DNA of 64,000 nt from Dendrobium chrysotoxum (GCA_019925795.1 CM034309.1:24608729-24672728); one strand, 5' to 3'; counted from the stretch's first letter, positions 46,956-59,349 are shown. The notes: generated from the sequence alone by a model not told the origin. Numbers and translations: made by a program.

Positions 46956-48218
46956 ATGTAGGGTAGATGGAACCATTCTGTATTCATGAATCCAAGGCCT
47001 ACCTAGAAGTGCATTAAAGGACGTTGCCGAATCAATAATATGAAACTTTTCTTCGGTTTTCAATTCTCCTATCTCTAACAAGAGGGTAATCGAACCCAAA
47101 GCCCTCTCACCTTTCTCGTTGAACCCACGTAGCACCAACCTGTCGGTGGCGAGTTTACTGGTATCGACTCTAAGGTAGGCGAGGGTTTTCACATTCATCA
47201 CGTTGACCGATGCACCCGGATCAACCAGGACTCTTGATAACTTAAAATTTCCTACATCAACGGTAATGTAGAGAGGACGATTGTGATCGGCAGTTCCCAA
47301 TAGTAGATCTTCATCTGAGAATGTTACTCCTGGAACTTCTTTGAAGTAGAGGGCTTCATCTTTTGAGGTTGAAGCCAGTTGAGCAAGGCAAATCTCGGGG
47401 TCGAGAAGTGCCTTGATTAAGGACTCTCTCGTCTCCTTGGACAGGATGAGAGCATCATAAATGCTCAACTTAGCTGGCAACTTCCTAAGATGAGCTAGGA
47501 CATTGTAATCAACCTTAGGAGCGACAGACTCAAAACCCGGTGGAATCAATGGAAAATCAGGATGATGAGGAGAATCTGGAATTGGATTACTGGAGATAAC
47601 TCGCTTGCCCTTTTCCTGAGGAGGAAGCCTAGGGGGTAAGACTTTGCCACCACGAAGTTGTACCTCTACGATTGAATCGGGAGGACAAACTGTGGGGGAG
47701 TCTACACTCTCCATAGGCTGCACATCGTCGCTATCTGAAGAGGAGTCAGAATCTAAAAGTTCTATCACGATAGGTTTCCCAGTGAAATTAATTTCAGGGA
47801 GGTCGCTATCTGATAAGATCTCAAGCTCGACATCCCCTATAGAAGTCAAATCTGGAAGATCAAATTTTTGAGGCTTTGGATCGATCTCAATAGAATTTTG
47901 AACTTTTTTGGAAGAATTATCAATTTGCATTTCACTCTCATGGTTAATCATCAAAATTGAAGCAGAAGGATGTTTTTTATTAGACTTACGACCCTTTGCC
48001 TTTGATGGGGCAAAGTAAAAGTCAGATAACAAGAGTGGGGATGGGGCTTTAATGCCACCATCAGCCGCTCGAATACATCTCTCATCAATATACTTCCTCT
48101 CTACAATAAGATCTCTCTTTTCTTTTTCATTCAATACAGTAGTTCCTACGACTACTGGAGAGGGAAGTAGCTCAACATCCTCCTGCGAAGCATCCAGGTC
48201 AACCTCCCAAATCGGGCT
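46956..48218 (-). pseudogene. Gag-pol linker and aspartic protease region
   Basis: The protease cuts the polyprotein into working parts. The region runs from the TAG at 48219-48221 to the TAA at 46953-46955 without another stop. The active-site block reads VDPGASVNV, with Asp at residue 1419. The usual retroviral-type signature is Asp-Thr/Ser-Gly, so Pro stands in the second place; the downstream ALLGRPWIH block (near 1489) is normal for plant Ty3/gypsy proteases. The N-terminal 250 residues are acidic and Ser-rich and form a linker. Whether the Pro variant is active cannot be told from sequence. Confidence 0.85.
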
Positions 48219-48221
48219 CTA

Positions 48222-49382
48222 GGCTGTCGTGGGCATCTGTTGAGAAAGATGATAAGACTTGTTAATCGACCTTTTAAGTGTCCGGGATAAAGCAATATTC
48301 CAACCATCTTCAATTGAAAGAGAAGGGTTAGAATTGTTACCTGATATTATCTTGACGGACCCTTATTCCGGATTGACCAAATACTCTTTTGGAAGCACAA
48401 TATTACCTTGTTTGATATTCCTTTCAAGCCAATCTTTGAAAACAATGCAGTCCTCGATGGAGTGGCTGACCATGCGGTGGTAAGGACAGTAGTTTGGATC
48501 ATCCTTTCTCTTTATGTCATCTGGCCGCCTCGCTTCTGGCAATTGAAAATCTGACTTCTTCGAAAGACTCTTAAAGATTTTTCCTATCACTTCCCTCTTG
48601 AATAGGTAAGGTTTTGTCAACCTTTCTTTGAAGGGAATGAAAGAGGAATCTCTTGTAGGTTGTGAGGTCACTTGAAAAGGTTGTTTCTGAGCTAACTGTG
48701 GTGAAGGAACACTAGGCTGGCTAACAACTGGTTGTTTCCCCTTATCAACTGCTGAAACTGTAGCTCTCTTTTCAAATGATTTGATCGGCTTATCAACCTT
48801 CTTTTCTCCAGAAAGATCCTTCAAGAATGGCATCCTAGGAGCCTCTTCCTGTAGGTTACTAGCTTTGTTTAGAAGTTTTTCAAAAGTTTTTATAGTGAAA
48901 CCCTTCTGAAGAAAAGCAACAGGGCCGTGGATATTCTTCAAAAGAATTTCCACTGTATGTTGCTCTTGCAGCTGGGGTTCACACTTCATCGAAAGGTTTT
49001 GCCACCTTAAGATGTACTCAACCAGAGACTCTCTTGGCTTTTATTTTTCAACGACCAGATCGCCCACAGTAGTGCGCTGCTGCGCTCCTGAAAATCTCTT
49101 TAAGAATAGATTTTCAAGTTCAGTAAAGGTTCTTACTGAACCGTTGGGCAAATCTGCGTACCATTCAAAAGCTATGCCAGAAAGACTACTAACAAATTGG
49201 CGAAATAGTAGAGCATCCGACCCCCCGGCATTGCAACAGCTTGCGCGAAAGTGGGCCAGATGCTGTCTCGGGTTTTCAATTCCAGTAAAGATTTTAAAAG
49301 ATGGTGGCACGAAGCCCTTAGGGTAAGGAACCAAATCATATTCCTCAGGGTAAGGTCTACCCTTTGGAATAGATGTAGCTCC
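48222..49382 (-). pseudogene. Gag region of the element
   Basis: Gag forms the particle that packages element RNA. Residues 699-1085 of the frame show the retrotransposon Gag core (PYPKGFVPPSF, ENPRQHLAHFRA, ALLFRQFVSSLSG, AFEWYADLPNGS near 730-775) and a zinc knuckle of the CX2HX4HX4C form at 997-1010, a variant common in Tat-group Gag. Stops interrupt at residue 812 (TAA 49041-49043), 1038 (TAA 48363-48365) and 1086 (TAG 48219-48221). The frame is otherwise continuous with both the N-terminal extension and the protease region. Confidence 0.88.
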
Positions 49383-49385
49383 TTA

Positions 49386-51476
49386 CGATTGGGCTAAGGC
49401 CTCCCTTACCTGATCCTCAATTAGTTGCTTAATATCTTTTTGAACCGGTGCTGGGGGAATGACCGGAGGGACTGAAGAGGTTGTCGGCTGAACTGGGGGA
49501 TCCGGTAACACTGGCTGCTGGACAGGTGGAAGCACTGAAACAGACTCTGGGATTTTATAACTGGCTTCTGCCCTTCTTGCTCTGTCGGTGGCTTCCAAAG
49601 CAGATTTTTGTAACTCAAGAGAAGTCTCATGCGACTTGTCCAATCGTTGCTGCATTTCTTTAACCTGTAGCAACATTTCTGTCACTTGTGCTTCCAGGTT
49701 CTTGATGTGCTGCTCATCTCTAGCTCTCACTGACTCATCTGAATATGAATCAATGGCTGCTGAACCCTCCTTTTTGCCAGACCGGCGCTTACTTGGTTCA
49801 GTTTCTTTAACGGACCCTCTAGTTTCAACCATGTAAATATCACTAATAGGAGGGTCCTCATCTATCAACATGTCATCCAAGTCTGGGTCAAATGCTTCTT
49901 CATCTTCCTTTCTTTTCAAGATATCTTTAATTTCTTGTACCACCTCATCGACTGGCCGGCTTCCTATCTCCTCGGGGCCTATGGGTAGGTAACCTTTGTA
50001 TTCTACCATATCATAAAGCTCATCCTGCTGCAGGCTAGAGATAATGGCCTGTAACTTAAGCTCATTTGTTGTTGGAGGTTCAGCTATTAACTGCTCAATC
50101 ATCGCATGATCTTCATCTTGAACTGGTTCTTCCCCTTCGACTGTATTAGAGTCAGTAGTCAGAAGGGTGGCATCCTCTACCAGGTGAGAGACATCTACCT
50201 CAATAGATGGTGTAGGAGTTTGGAGGGTGAAAGTTCCTACATCAGGTAGGGTAGAGTCCTCAGACCTCCGAGTAGGGAGCTCAGGGGTAACAGGTAGGAA
50301 CTTGGAGCTATCAACTAAGGTATCAACTGGATCCGCAACTGAGATATCTGAACTGGCAATCAAACCAACTGGGGTCTGGGTAGCACTGGTCGGAAATCGT
50401 GGTAACTCGACTGGGGACTGGAGTAATCTAGCTGACGGAGGAGGAACATCAACTCTACTGATCTTCTTAGGAGTATATCTCTTTTCTGGAGACTGAGGCC
50501 TCTTTCCTTTGACATGAATTATTCTGTTAATTTCAGGGTCTTGTTTGGTCTTGACTATTACTGAGGCCAACTTCTTAAACTTTGGGGAAGGGACCGGCGG
50601 CCTATTGGTAGAATGGCGACCTTTCTCGGACCCGGTAAGTACAATACCCTCCATTTTAGAGGATGGAGGGCGTGGCACCCAATGATAACCATCAACTAAT
50701 ACTGATGTAGCAGGCTGTCGGATAAACTTCTTGTTCCTCCTAATGGGTTGAGGAGTCAAATTCTTAGCTTCAGATGCCTCTTCTTTTAAGATTTCTTTCT
50801 GGAAACGGTGGGAGATAACTCCTTTCAATTGTTTCATGTACTCCTCTTTTGTTTGCCCTGATTGAGCAGCACAAGTGTGGATTATATTTCTCAATGTCCT
50901 CGTTCTTTGGAGATGCTTTTCTTTAAGGGTTCTCTTGGTTGAGTAGTCGACCGGGCATGGCGGGGAGCTAGCTATCCTGGCTGCCCTCTCTTCCCCTTCT
51001 GCAGCAGAAAGGGGGTGAAAACGACTCCTTTTAAGGAGTGGGGAGGAAGCAGGAATAGGCAGGTCCTCGACAGCCTCAGGCTCTACTTGGCTCAAAGTCT
51101 GGACCCCCACAGCCTTCCTTGACTTGGCTATTTTCTTCCTTACTCGTCTCAGGTAATTCTTTTTCTGATTCTTACTAGTAAATGGGATCCCTGAACTCGA
51201 TCCCTCCTCAAAAATAGACTTGACAGGAGTGGGGGATTCAACAGTTAGCTTGGGTTCTTTCTCCTCATCACTGAAAACAAGGGGACCTGGTCCTGTCCCT
51301 ATGATCAACTCTACTGCAGGGGGATTATTCTTAGTAGCATCCAAATCAAGTATCTTATGTCCATCCATCGACAGCTCAAGGGTGTTGAATCCTACCCCAA
51401 ACAGTATGTTGCTTCCTAAGTCAATCTGCTCACAGACAAGGTCTTTGTCGAAGGAAAAGATCAACTTACCAACCAT
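49386..51476 (-). pseudogene. N-terminal extension (ORF1-like) in frame with Gag
   Basis: The first 697 codons, from ATG at 51474-51476 to TAA at 49383-49385, are open. Residues 1-60 look globular (MVGKLIFSFDKDLV start); 60-580 are low-complexity, rich in Pro, Ser, Glu and Lys; 586-640 form a likely coiled coil (heptad-like run around KNLEAQVTEMLLQVKEMQQ); then a Pro/Val/Gln stretch precedes the stop. No known domain is recognised. Ogre elements carry an extra ORF1 before gag, with unknown function. Here it lies in the same frame as Gag, separated by a single stop, so it may be a fused N-terminal part and not a separate ORF. Confidence 0.8.
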
Positions 51477-52269
51477 TGTTGTGGAGTTTGAATTTCTGAA
51501 ATTGAAGCAAAAGGATCGGAATTAGAATTTTCTCGAAATTGAAAAATTTTTGAGAGAGAATCATAACGAAATCTATATTTCATATCACATATCGAGCTAT
51601 AGGACCTATAACCCGATGTATGATAATAAAATATAAGGATTTGTTATGACAAAAAAAGATTTAAATTCCCACGACACATGCCAGACTACAACATTGCGTC
51701 ATAAAGTAGCATATGCCGGTGTTAATTCAAGATTGAATTTTAGGAGCGTAACAGAATTTTAAGGAATTGATGAATTTCCTTTAGACTTTGAAACTCAACA
51801 AGTCAAGTTTTCACTCAACCTAGAAGCTCACAAAATCATTAGGTAAATTCAAAAAGGCTTTGATTGCTTGACTCCCCCACATTACCAATCTGCTTGGGGG
51901 GTAGAGGGTCAAAGCTAAGAATTTGGAAGATTGAAAAGTTTTGAGAGTTGAGAGAGCTATTTTTTACTTTAAAACTCAACATATTGATGGAAGACTCAAT
52001 AGTCAAAATTCGTAGAGTTTGAGAGTGAGGCTCTCAAGAGATAGACCCGACACTATCGCTCCACCAATTGACTTGGGGGCAGAAGGTCAGGGTCTGATAT
52101 ATATATATTTTGATGGAGGCTATACCTCTCTTTTCGACATGTCTTTTCTTTTTGATGTTGGCCGCACTCATCCGAGGGAGAAATGGCTAGAGGGACCAAC
52201 AGGAGGAAAGGTAATCAAAATTACCGATGCAACAAAGTTTCGCCATTATTAAAGATGGAAAGAGAGATT
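51477..52269 (-). other. Element 5' leader
   Basis: AT-rich untranslated sequence between the primer site and the first ATG of the long frame. No other frame of note. Confidence 0.6.
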
Positions 52270-52289
52270 AAGTCCCACCGTGGTCGCCA
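52270..52289 (-). other. Primer binding site
   Basis: The minus strand reads TGGCGACCACGGTGGGACTT, six bases downstream of the 5' LTR. It begins TGGCGA like the tRNA-Arg-type primer sites of Tat/Ogre elements. The exact tRNA partner is not determined here. Confidence 0.65.
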
Positions 52290-52295
52290 TTTTTT

Positions 52296-55200
52296 TGTTG
52301 GAGTTGAAAGCGGGTTTTGAAAAATTTAGTTTTCTTTGGGAATTTTTGAATTAACATTAAAATTTAATTCTAAAATCAAACATCCCATCAAAAATATTAT
52401 ACCACCTCGGGAGGTGGAAATAAAATTTCAGGATGGGGTTCAGATTTAGAATTAAGAATTCTATCTTGAATATCATAGCCAAATTCAAAAGAGAACTTCA
52501 TATGGCCCCTAAAGGGTCAAAATAAGGTTCAGTCAAATATCGGGCTACAATAATCAAGAGGAGCGATCGTTAATTTTATATTCGAATTCATTTTAACAAA
52601 AGATATATCTCCTTGAAGGGAGAAGATATCATTTGTTAATAATCGTTCGAACATAACGATAACGATCATTAGTGATTTGATTTTTCCCAAAGAGAACTAA
52701 TCGAGTTTTTAAAAATTAGTTTTGAAAAATTAGATGTGGGTTCTAAATCTCCTACGAGCGCAAGCCCTCGTAGTTAATTACATCGTGGGAGGCCGGAGTC
52801 CCCTACGAAAACTTTCGATTAGAATAATGGCAGAAATTTTGTTTAGAGATTTCTAGGAGTGATGCCAAAGAGGTGAATTTGGATTTTGAAAAGGGATTGG
52901 AGCAAGATTGAACATTTATTTTGGAATCAAATGAGAAAGGGTAGGGGACACTTTAGGATTCTGAAATAATTCAGAAGTGTCCCGATCTAAGCTAAGTGTT
53001 GGGCTTTAAATTTTGGATTGAAAGAATATTTAATTTGAGTTGAGCATTTTATTAGAAATTTGGGATTGTATTCCCGGAGGTTGGGGTCTTATGATTCAAA
53101 AAGAGACCTGCCCCAGATCTTAGATCTAAATTTGGACACTGGAACACAGTAGTCCGAACCTAACTAATGCAGTGCAAAATCTGGACTTACCCCGGCCTGG
53201 ATTGGGGAGCCAGCTAAACCACCTAAACGCTTCAAAACTATGAGTCCGATCTTTTGGTGCAGAGTGATCAGGGACGTTATTTAAGATTGGTTTAAGAAGT
53301 TGGGGTCGACATCTAGAGCAGATTCCTAATTGACCCCTTGACTTATGTCGGGTGGAATGCTTAGACTAAAATGCAATTAAAATTTTAATTTAATAAGTTT
53401 CTAATGCGATGCATGCTGGTTAAAGTATCCAAATCTGGTATGCATGAAATTTTAAAAAAGGCTTATAAAATAATTTTTTTTGAAAAGACTAGACTTCCCC
53501 AGATCCAGCACCTCATCCTCATAGGTCGGATTATCTGGACTCTACCCACGGGCGGGGAAGTGTCTTATAGCAAGGAGGGAGAGAGATGCAGTAATATGCA
53601 TGCGACCCCGGACGATTCCGGCTATTCCCTATGTCGTTAAATTTCTATGTTATTTAAATCTTAAAATTTTAAATATAGGTTATGAATAGAAATATTTTTG
53701 GTCCTTAAAGAGCCTAACGAATTCCAGGCTAAAACAAAAAGAACGGCATTCAATCGCCCAAAAAAACTAAGAAAAGCAGGCAATCCTATACGCAATCAAA
53801 TTAAATCACAACACATTAAATAATCAAATTAATTAAGTAAATGTCCATAGGCAAATTGCCTTGCTTATTACAACCCAGATTTACATAAATTAAAAGTGGT
53901 CGGGCACCACTAACAACAACCTGGATTCTAATCCTAATACAGACGCAAGTGACTTTGAGTGGGATACTCTATGTCTTCAACTTCTCGATCTTCTCTTCCT
54001 CGAGCTCCTTGGATTCTTCGTGGCTGGATACCCAAATGGAAAAGAGAACTCTTCCCTTGAGGGGGAGGTTACTCTTTCCACTTTGGGTAGTGAAGTGATC
54101 CAAATTTGGAGTTCCAAATGGATAAGGACTATCCCCCGAAGGGGTATCCTTTCCTCTTTGGAATCCAACCTTTGGATCTATGTATCCCAAACTCAAAGTG
54201 TCACTTTCACAGCTCAATACTCAAATAAATTACATGAATATAAAAATAAAAATTCTAGACTCTCCTGCAGGGTTATCCTAAGCATTTAAATATTAGAATA
54301 CGTCCCAAGCAGTTATATATATGTGCATGTAAAAATAAACACACTTGGCCACGCTCTTTTTATTTGGGGGCTAAGCAGCTGAAGCACCTGTAGCATTTAT
54401 ATTTATGATTTATTTGACCCCCTTTATTGCCCTGCACGAGCGTGGCCACCTACAAAAAATCCAGTGAGCATCCAGATCATTCCTAACCTAAGGGTAATCT
54501 AATCGCCCATCACATCAATCCACAGAGTGCATTAAAAGTAAATAAACACATCAATCAATTTCAATCACAACATGCAATGAAAACTCGAAAAACTCGGCAC
54601 ACAACAGAAAAGGAAACACCGGCCTAGCCTAGATCTAGGGTTGGTTGTCCTAGCAAACCATCTAAAGTGTGTGTAGTAGGTCGTGTGGCTAGGATAGATC
54701 CTGCATAGGGTATTTGATTGAAGTTGTTTGATGTCCTGATTGGTTGAAAGGCTTAAGGGAGATTTTGATTGAAGTTTAAGTCTTAATGGTTTAAATTTAA
54801 TTTTTAAGATTGATTTTGATTGTTTGTTGAATACCACCTTTGTTGCACACCGAGGCCATGAAGTTTATTTCACCTTCCTTGGGGCTAAGTCAATAGCCTC
54901 GTAGGCCTGGGTTACCCAGTGGTACCCGATATAATTAAGTGATTTGAGTTTGATTAAAGTTTAAATATTAATTAACTTTTAATTAAATTGATTTGTTGCT
55001 GGTTTTAAAATAAAATTGATGTTTTCTGGAATCTTGAATGATTTATTGAATTTTAGAATTTTATGGATTATTTTAATTAGTTAATTAAGGGGTCCAAAGT
55101 TGACTTTTCAAATTAAAATTAATTTGTAAGTTTCAGATTTTTAATAAATATTAGACCTTATGATGAGTTGTTAGACTGTTAGTACACTCAATTTGGAGTT

Positions 55201-58200
55201 TTCTATGAAAAGTTATGATTTTTCGAAGTTCGAGCCTAGTTTTGAACTACGGTTGACTGAAAAGTTGACTTTTTGACTTTGACCAGATTTTGGAGATTTG
55301 ACATTTTTAGAAAATACTAGACCTTAATTGGAGTTGATTGACACTAAGTTTGTTCAATTTGGATTTTTCTGTAATTAGTTATGAATTTTCAAAGTTTCCT
55401 TAAATATTTAATTTTTAAAATTGCTTAATTAGGAAGGTTTTGATCATTTTATTCCAAACTCATCCCAAACTGCATGGAATCAATCCCAAAGGTCAGGAAT
55501 GACCCATGGGAGTGTTTCCAAGTGTTTGGAAATTATTTTGGATTTTTAATAATTTTTAATTAATTAATATAATTAATTATTGATTTTTATTAAAAGTCAA
55601 ATTAAAGTTAAATTAGGAGTCCAGTCAAGGAGCTTTTATTTTTTATAAGTAGAGGACTAAGCTCTGGTCAATTTGAGATATTATTTACAATTTTTGGACT
55701 TAATACGGATTTATTGCATTTTTTTGAATTTTCTGGGTCCTTAAATAGGCTGAAACTTTGGGTAATTAATTTTCTGACCTAATGATCTCCAAATTCAGTG
55801 AAATTTGGACCTAAGGCTCATTATGTCACTAAGTTTTCTGTGTTCAAATTTCACCCCTATTGGGTGTGTGTACAATCCCCTATGCAATTTCTAAGTTTTC
55901 TAGACTTTTCACCAAATATTTTCCCTAGGTGTTTCTATTGTTCAAATGGGCTTGAAATTTGGTGTGACTAACCCTGACCCAAATGCACACACACAGCACA
56001 AAACATGCAGCCTAATTCTACACATGAAGGGAGTTATGAATTTTCAAAGTTTTGGGTCCAAATTGGACCCATAACCTTAAAAATTCACATCACAGAAAAC
56101 TATTAAGCATCTGACCCTAAAAAAATTATGGAACATGCCTAAGATGCTCAAAAACATTCCACCAAAATTTGAGGTCCATTTGACCCCTGGATTGCAAGAA
56201 AATTGAGAAAAATGATAATCAAACAACTACAGTTTTCTCTCAATCCAGAGATCAAAACAACTCAAATTTAATTTTGATAAATTCTACACTGAATTACCTT
56301 TCCAACGAACCCAAAAACATCAATTTTGGTGGAGAAATGAATTTTCTGTGAATTTTAGAAGTTCTGACTGTTTAAAATAATTTTTAAATCAATTTTTAAT
56401 AAAATCTGCCAGCAGCGCAATCATTGCCAATGATTGGCAATGATTGCGCGACGCGGCGGGCCGCCGCCGCCGTCATAATCCACGTTAGCAGCCGTCGGGA
56501 CCGTTGGATCAAACAGCGGGATACGGGCGGTTGTGATCGCGCCACGTGGCCGTATCCCGAGAGACGGCGCACGTTCGAATCACAGGCCGAACGCGCGGTT
56601 TTGACCAGGGTGACGTGGCAGTCTGAGAGCCGTCCGATCGCGCAGAAGGAGAGATCCGACGGCTACGATTCACCAAGAGCAGTCCAGTTCAAAATGAACT
56701 GAAAACTTTAAACAGCCATATCTTTTAAAATACTCGACGAAAACTCACGAAATTTGAAACATAGCAAGGTGGTATCATAAACTTGCAATGCCTGGAGTTT
56801 GAAGGCTCCATGCATTGTAGGTTTCCTGCAGTTTCAAAATGAAAATCTACCTAAAAGTTGAGATATCTTACAATCTACCCGGTGGATTTTTGTGTTCTTG
56901 GGCTCTCTGAACTTGTAGTTTGTCCACGCTCAAGTTTGTAGAAGACCCCAACAGATTTTGACGGCTGGATTTGAAGATATCGAAGAGAGAATGTATTTCT
57001 CTCTTTTCTCTCTCCTTTTCCACTAAAATGGAGGTTTTAATGGTGGAAATGGTGGGGGAAGGCTTGGAATGGCCTTGGGAGGTGCTGGAGAGTGTGGGGA
57101 GCTGCTGGAGAGTCTTGGGGAAGCTGGAGTTTTTGGGGCTTAGGGTGAAAATGAGCAAGATGCCCACTTAGGTCAAAATCCCTACACTTAACCCATTGCT
57201 TTTGAATTGGATGGCTAGGATTTAATCAAAGGTGCTTTAGATGGTTGCCAAGTGTCCCATGGGCAGCTCAAAATCAGGAGAAAGGGCTGAGGTTGAGAGG
57301 GATTGCCTTGAGCCAAGAGGGGGGGACCACCTCTCTTTTCCTCCATTTGGCTAAACCAAGGCATGGCTTGGTTAAAGGGGCTGGATTAGAAGTCAATTAG
57401 GAGGGGGAATTAACCTCTTTTGAGCAGTCTAGAGCAGGTTTTGGGAGATGGAAAAGATTTGTCCATGTGGCATGGTCAAATGACCATGACTTGGGCCTCA
57501 TCTCAAAGATTTTTGACTCCTTGACTTGTTGACTAGTCAATGATGACTAGGATATGCATGGGAGGAGTCAAATATGCTGTAGGAGTCAATATCAAGGGAC
57601 ATGGGGCCATGGTGTTGAGACTTTGAGTGAATACATAAAATTGGAGAGGGTTTTGACCTCTCCAAATGGGTTGACCAAGTCAACCCAAGGGAGGATTGAC
57701 TTGGAAATCTTTGGACATGTCATGAGTGTCCAAACAAGTGTTTTTGAAGCATTAAATTGGTTTGAGATGGATTCGAATGTTGAAAATAACAATAGTTAGG
57801 TTAAAGGTGGATTTGGTCAACCATAGTTGACTTGGTCAAACAAGTCAAACTAAGGAGTGGGTTTGATTTCAATGGGTCTCAAATATCATAAAACATTCAT
57901 TGGAAGGGGTTTCAAAAATTTAAAATGTTGGACGATGTTAAATTTTGGTCAAAAGTCCAAAAACCCCTTTAAAGGGTATTTTGGTCATTTTGACCCCGGA
58001 TGAATCCTGGGTCGAGGTGGGTCCAAAAAGATGTAGATTAATGTTAAACACATCAATATCAATGGTGTGGAGGTGATTAGAGGGTTTGGGGGAAATTCCA
58101 AGGTCAAATTTCCCAAAATAATTGGTCCAGTGGCACAGGCCGTAAATATTTGAAGGTTTTACAGCCTTTGGATTTAAATTTAGTTTCTAGGGTTAGAGAC

Positions 58201-58644
58201 TCCAAAATGGGCTCAAACTTGGAGGTTTGCCTCTAGAGACGTACCACATCAGTATGCAACTGACAGATCATGAATCGGAGGTCATTTGACTGGGGTTTGA
58301 AATGTTTGAAAATTCCCTGAAAAAGGCTTTTAGGACTCAAGTCTTTGGCCTTGAATTCTGGATTTGGAAATCTGAATTTGATATAGATCTTGAGTTTAAG
58401 TATCTGGATTTGAATCATCTCAACCATTCATGATCATTTGGAGTGCTCATAAGTGTTTGAAAGTGATTTGAACTAGATCAAAGGCAAGATCAAGATCTGA
58501 ACTAGGGTTTGAATCTTGGACTAGGCTGGAGTCTGGATTTTGATCGAGGTCAGAACTGAATCAAGGTTTGGATTGACTTAAGTTCAGGATTGATTTGAAG
58601 TCTGGATTAGGCTCTAATGACCTCATATAAAAATGAGGTCAACA
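52296..58644 (-). repeat. 5' LTR of the 23.7-kb element
   Basis: 6,349 bp, direct repeat of 34926-41261. Its palindrome near 56415 lacks the 11-bp duplication present in the other LTR and is nearly perfect: two 17-bp arms around one base. The element-side terminus carries a 9-bp hairpin (TGACCTCAT and ATGAGGTCA, 58618-58641). Confidence 0.92.
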
Positions 58645-58649
58645 ACGCT
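58645..58649. repeat. Target site duplication, right (ACGCT)
   Basis: Exact repeat of 34921-34925. Confidence 0.9.
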
Positions 58650-59345
58650 CCCCGAGCTACCAATCCAGAGGAATGCTAGAACTGGCACAAGAGAACAAAT
58701 TTTTGATCGTCACTGACAATTCCTGAGCTACCAATCCAAAGAGAGGGCTTGGACCGGCACAAGAGATTGTGTTTTTCCCCTTACCCCCAATGGGGTATTT
58801 ATAGGTGCAAGAGAGAGGGGAAGTGAAAAGAAATTCTAAATAGAAATAAATTTCTATTAAATCTTTAAAAAAAAAAATTTTTAACTTTTAAAGGTCAAAA
58901 ATTCCATTTTTTATTTTATATATATATATATTAAATACATAGATTTGTATTATGGAATGTTTTTCAGATTTTTTTACAAAATTTCTGAATTTTAAAAGCT
59001 AAAAGATATAAAATAATAATAATAATAAAATTTTGCCTCAAACGAGACGGCATATTGCCGCCGCCTCACAAGGACGGCTCAAAAAAAAAAAAAGGGCGGG
59101 GGACTTCATCTTACAAAGCATGACTATGAACCAAGCAATATCCACGTCATCCCATATCAATCTACATATAAAAAACGCTTCTTTCAATTAGTCCATGATA
59201 ATTTTAAAATTAAATTAGTCCAATTATCAATATCATATAAATGTTATAAGAGTTGAAAATAAATATAGGATTTCATAAAAGTCTGAATAGTAACTTTATT
59301 TTTTAAAAAAAATTTATATAACAAAATTGTTATTTATCTGATTAA
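58650..59345 (-). repeat. Minus-strand LTR-like host repeat, right part
   Basis: Two more 72-bp-type units (GAGCTACCAATCCA phrases) are followed by a TATA-like sequence read on the minus strand as CCTATAAATACCCC (58794-58807). This suggests the tandem units lie in the transcribed part of a minus-strand LTR. Its ends were not found. Confidence 0.5.
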
Positions 59346-59349
59346 TAAA

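Larger units (their letters stand above)
34926..58644 (-). mobile_element. 23.7-kb Tat-lineage Ty3/gypsy retrotransposon with 6.3-kb LTRs
   Basis: Two direct repeats of 6,336 and 6,349 bp, each TGTTG...CAACA, enclose an 11.0-kb interior and are flanked by the perfect 5-bp duplication ACGCT. Transcription runs on the minus strand. From the 5' side: LTR (52296-58644), primer site (52270-52289), leader, one long coding frame (51476 down to 42525), a 95-bp tandem array, a weak purine tract, and the 3' LTR (34926-41261). Gag, protease, RT, RNase H, a second archaeal-type RNase H and integrase are all present in that order. The extra RNase H and the integrase-last order place it in the Tat group, which includes Ogre. 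Seven in-frame stops make this copy unable to encode its own full polyprotein. Confidence 0.92.

Noticed and set aside
42960..50496. Plus-strand frames opposite the retrotransposon coding region
   Set aside because: Mirror-image open frames of the minus-strand coding sequence; they have no recognisable product. Some Tat elements do carry antisense ORFs, but only short scattered pieces are seen here.
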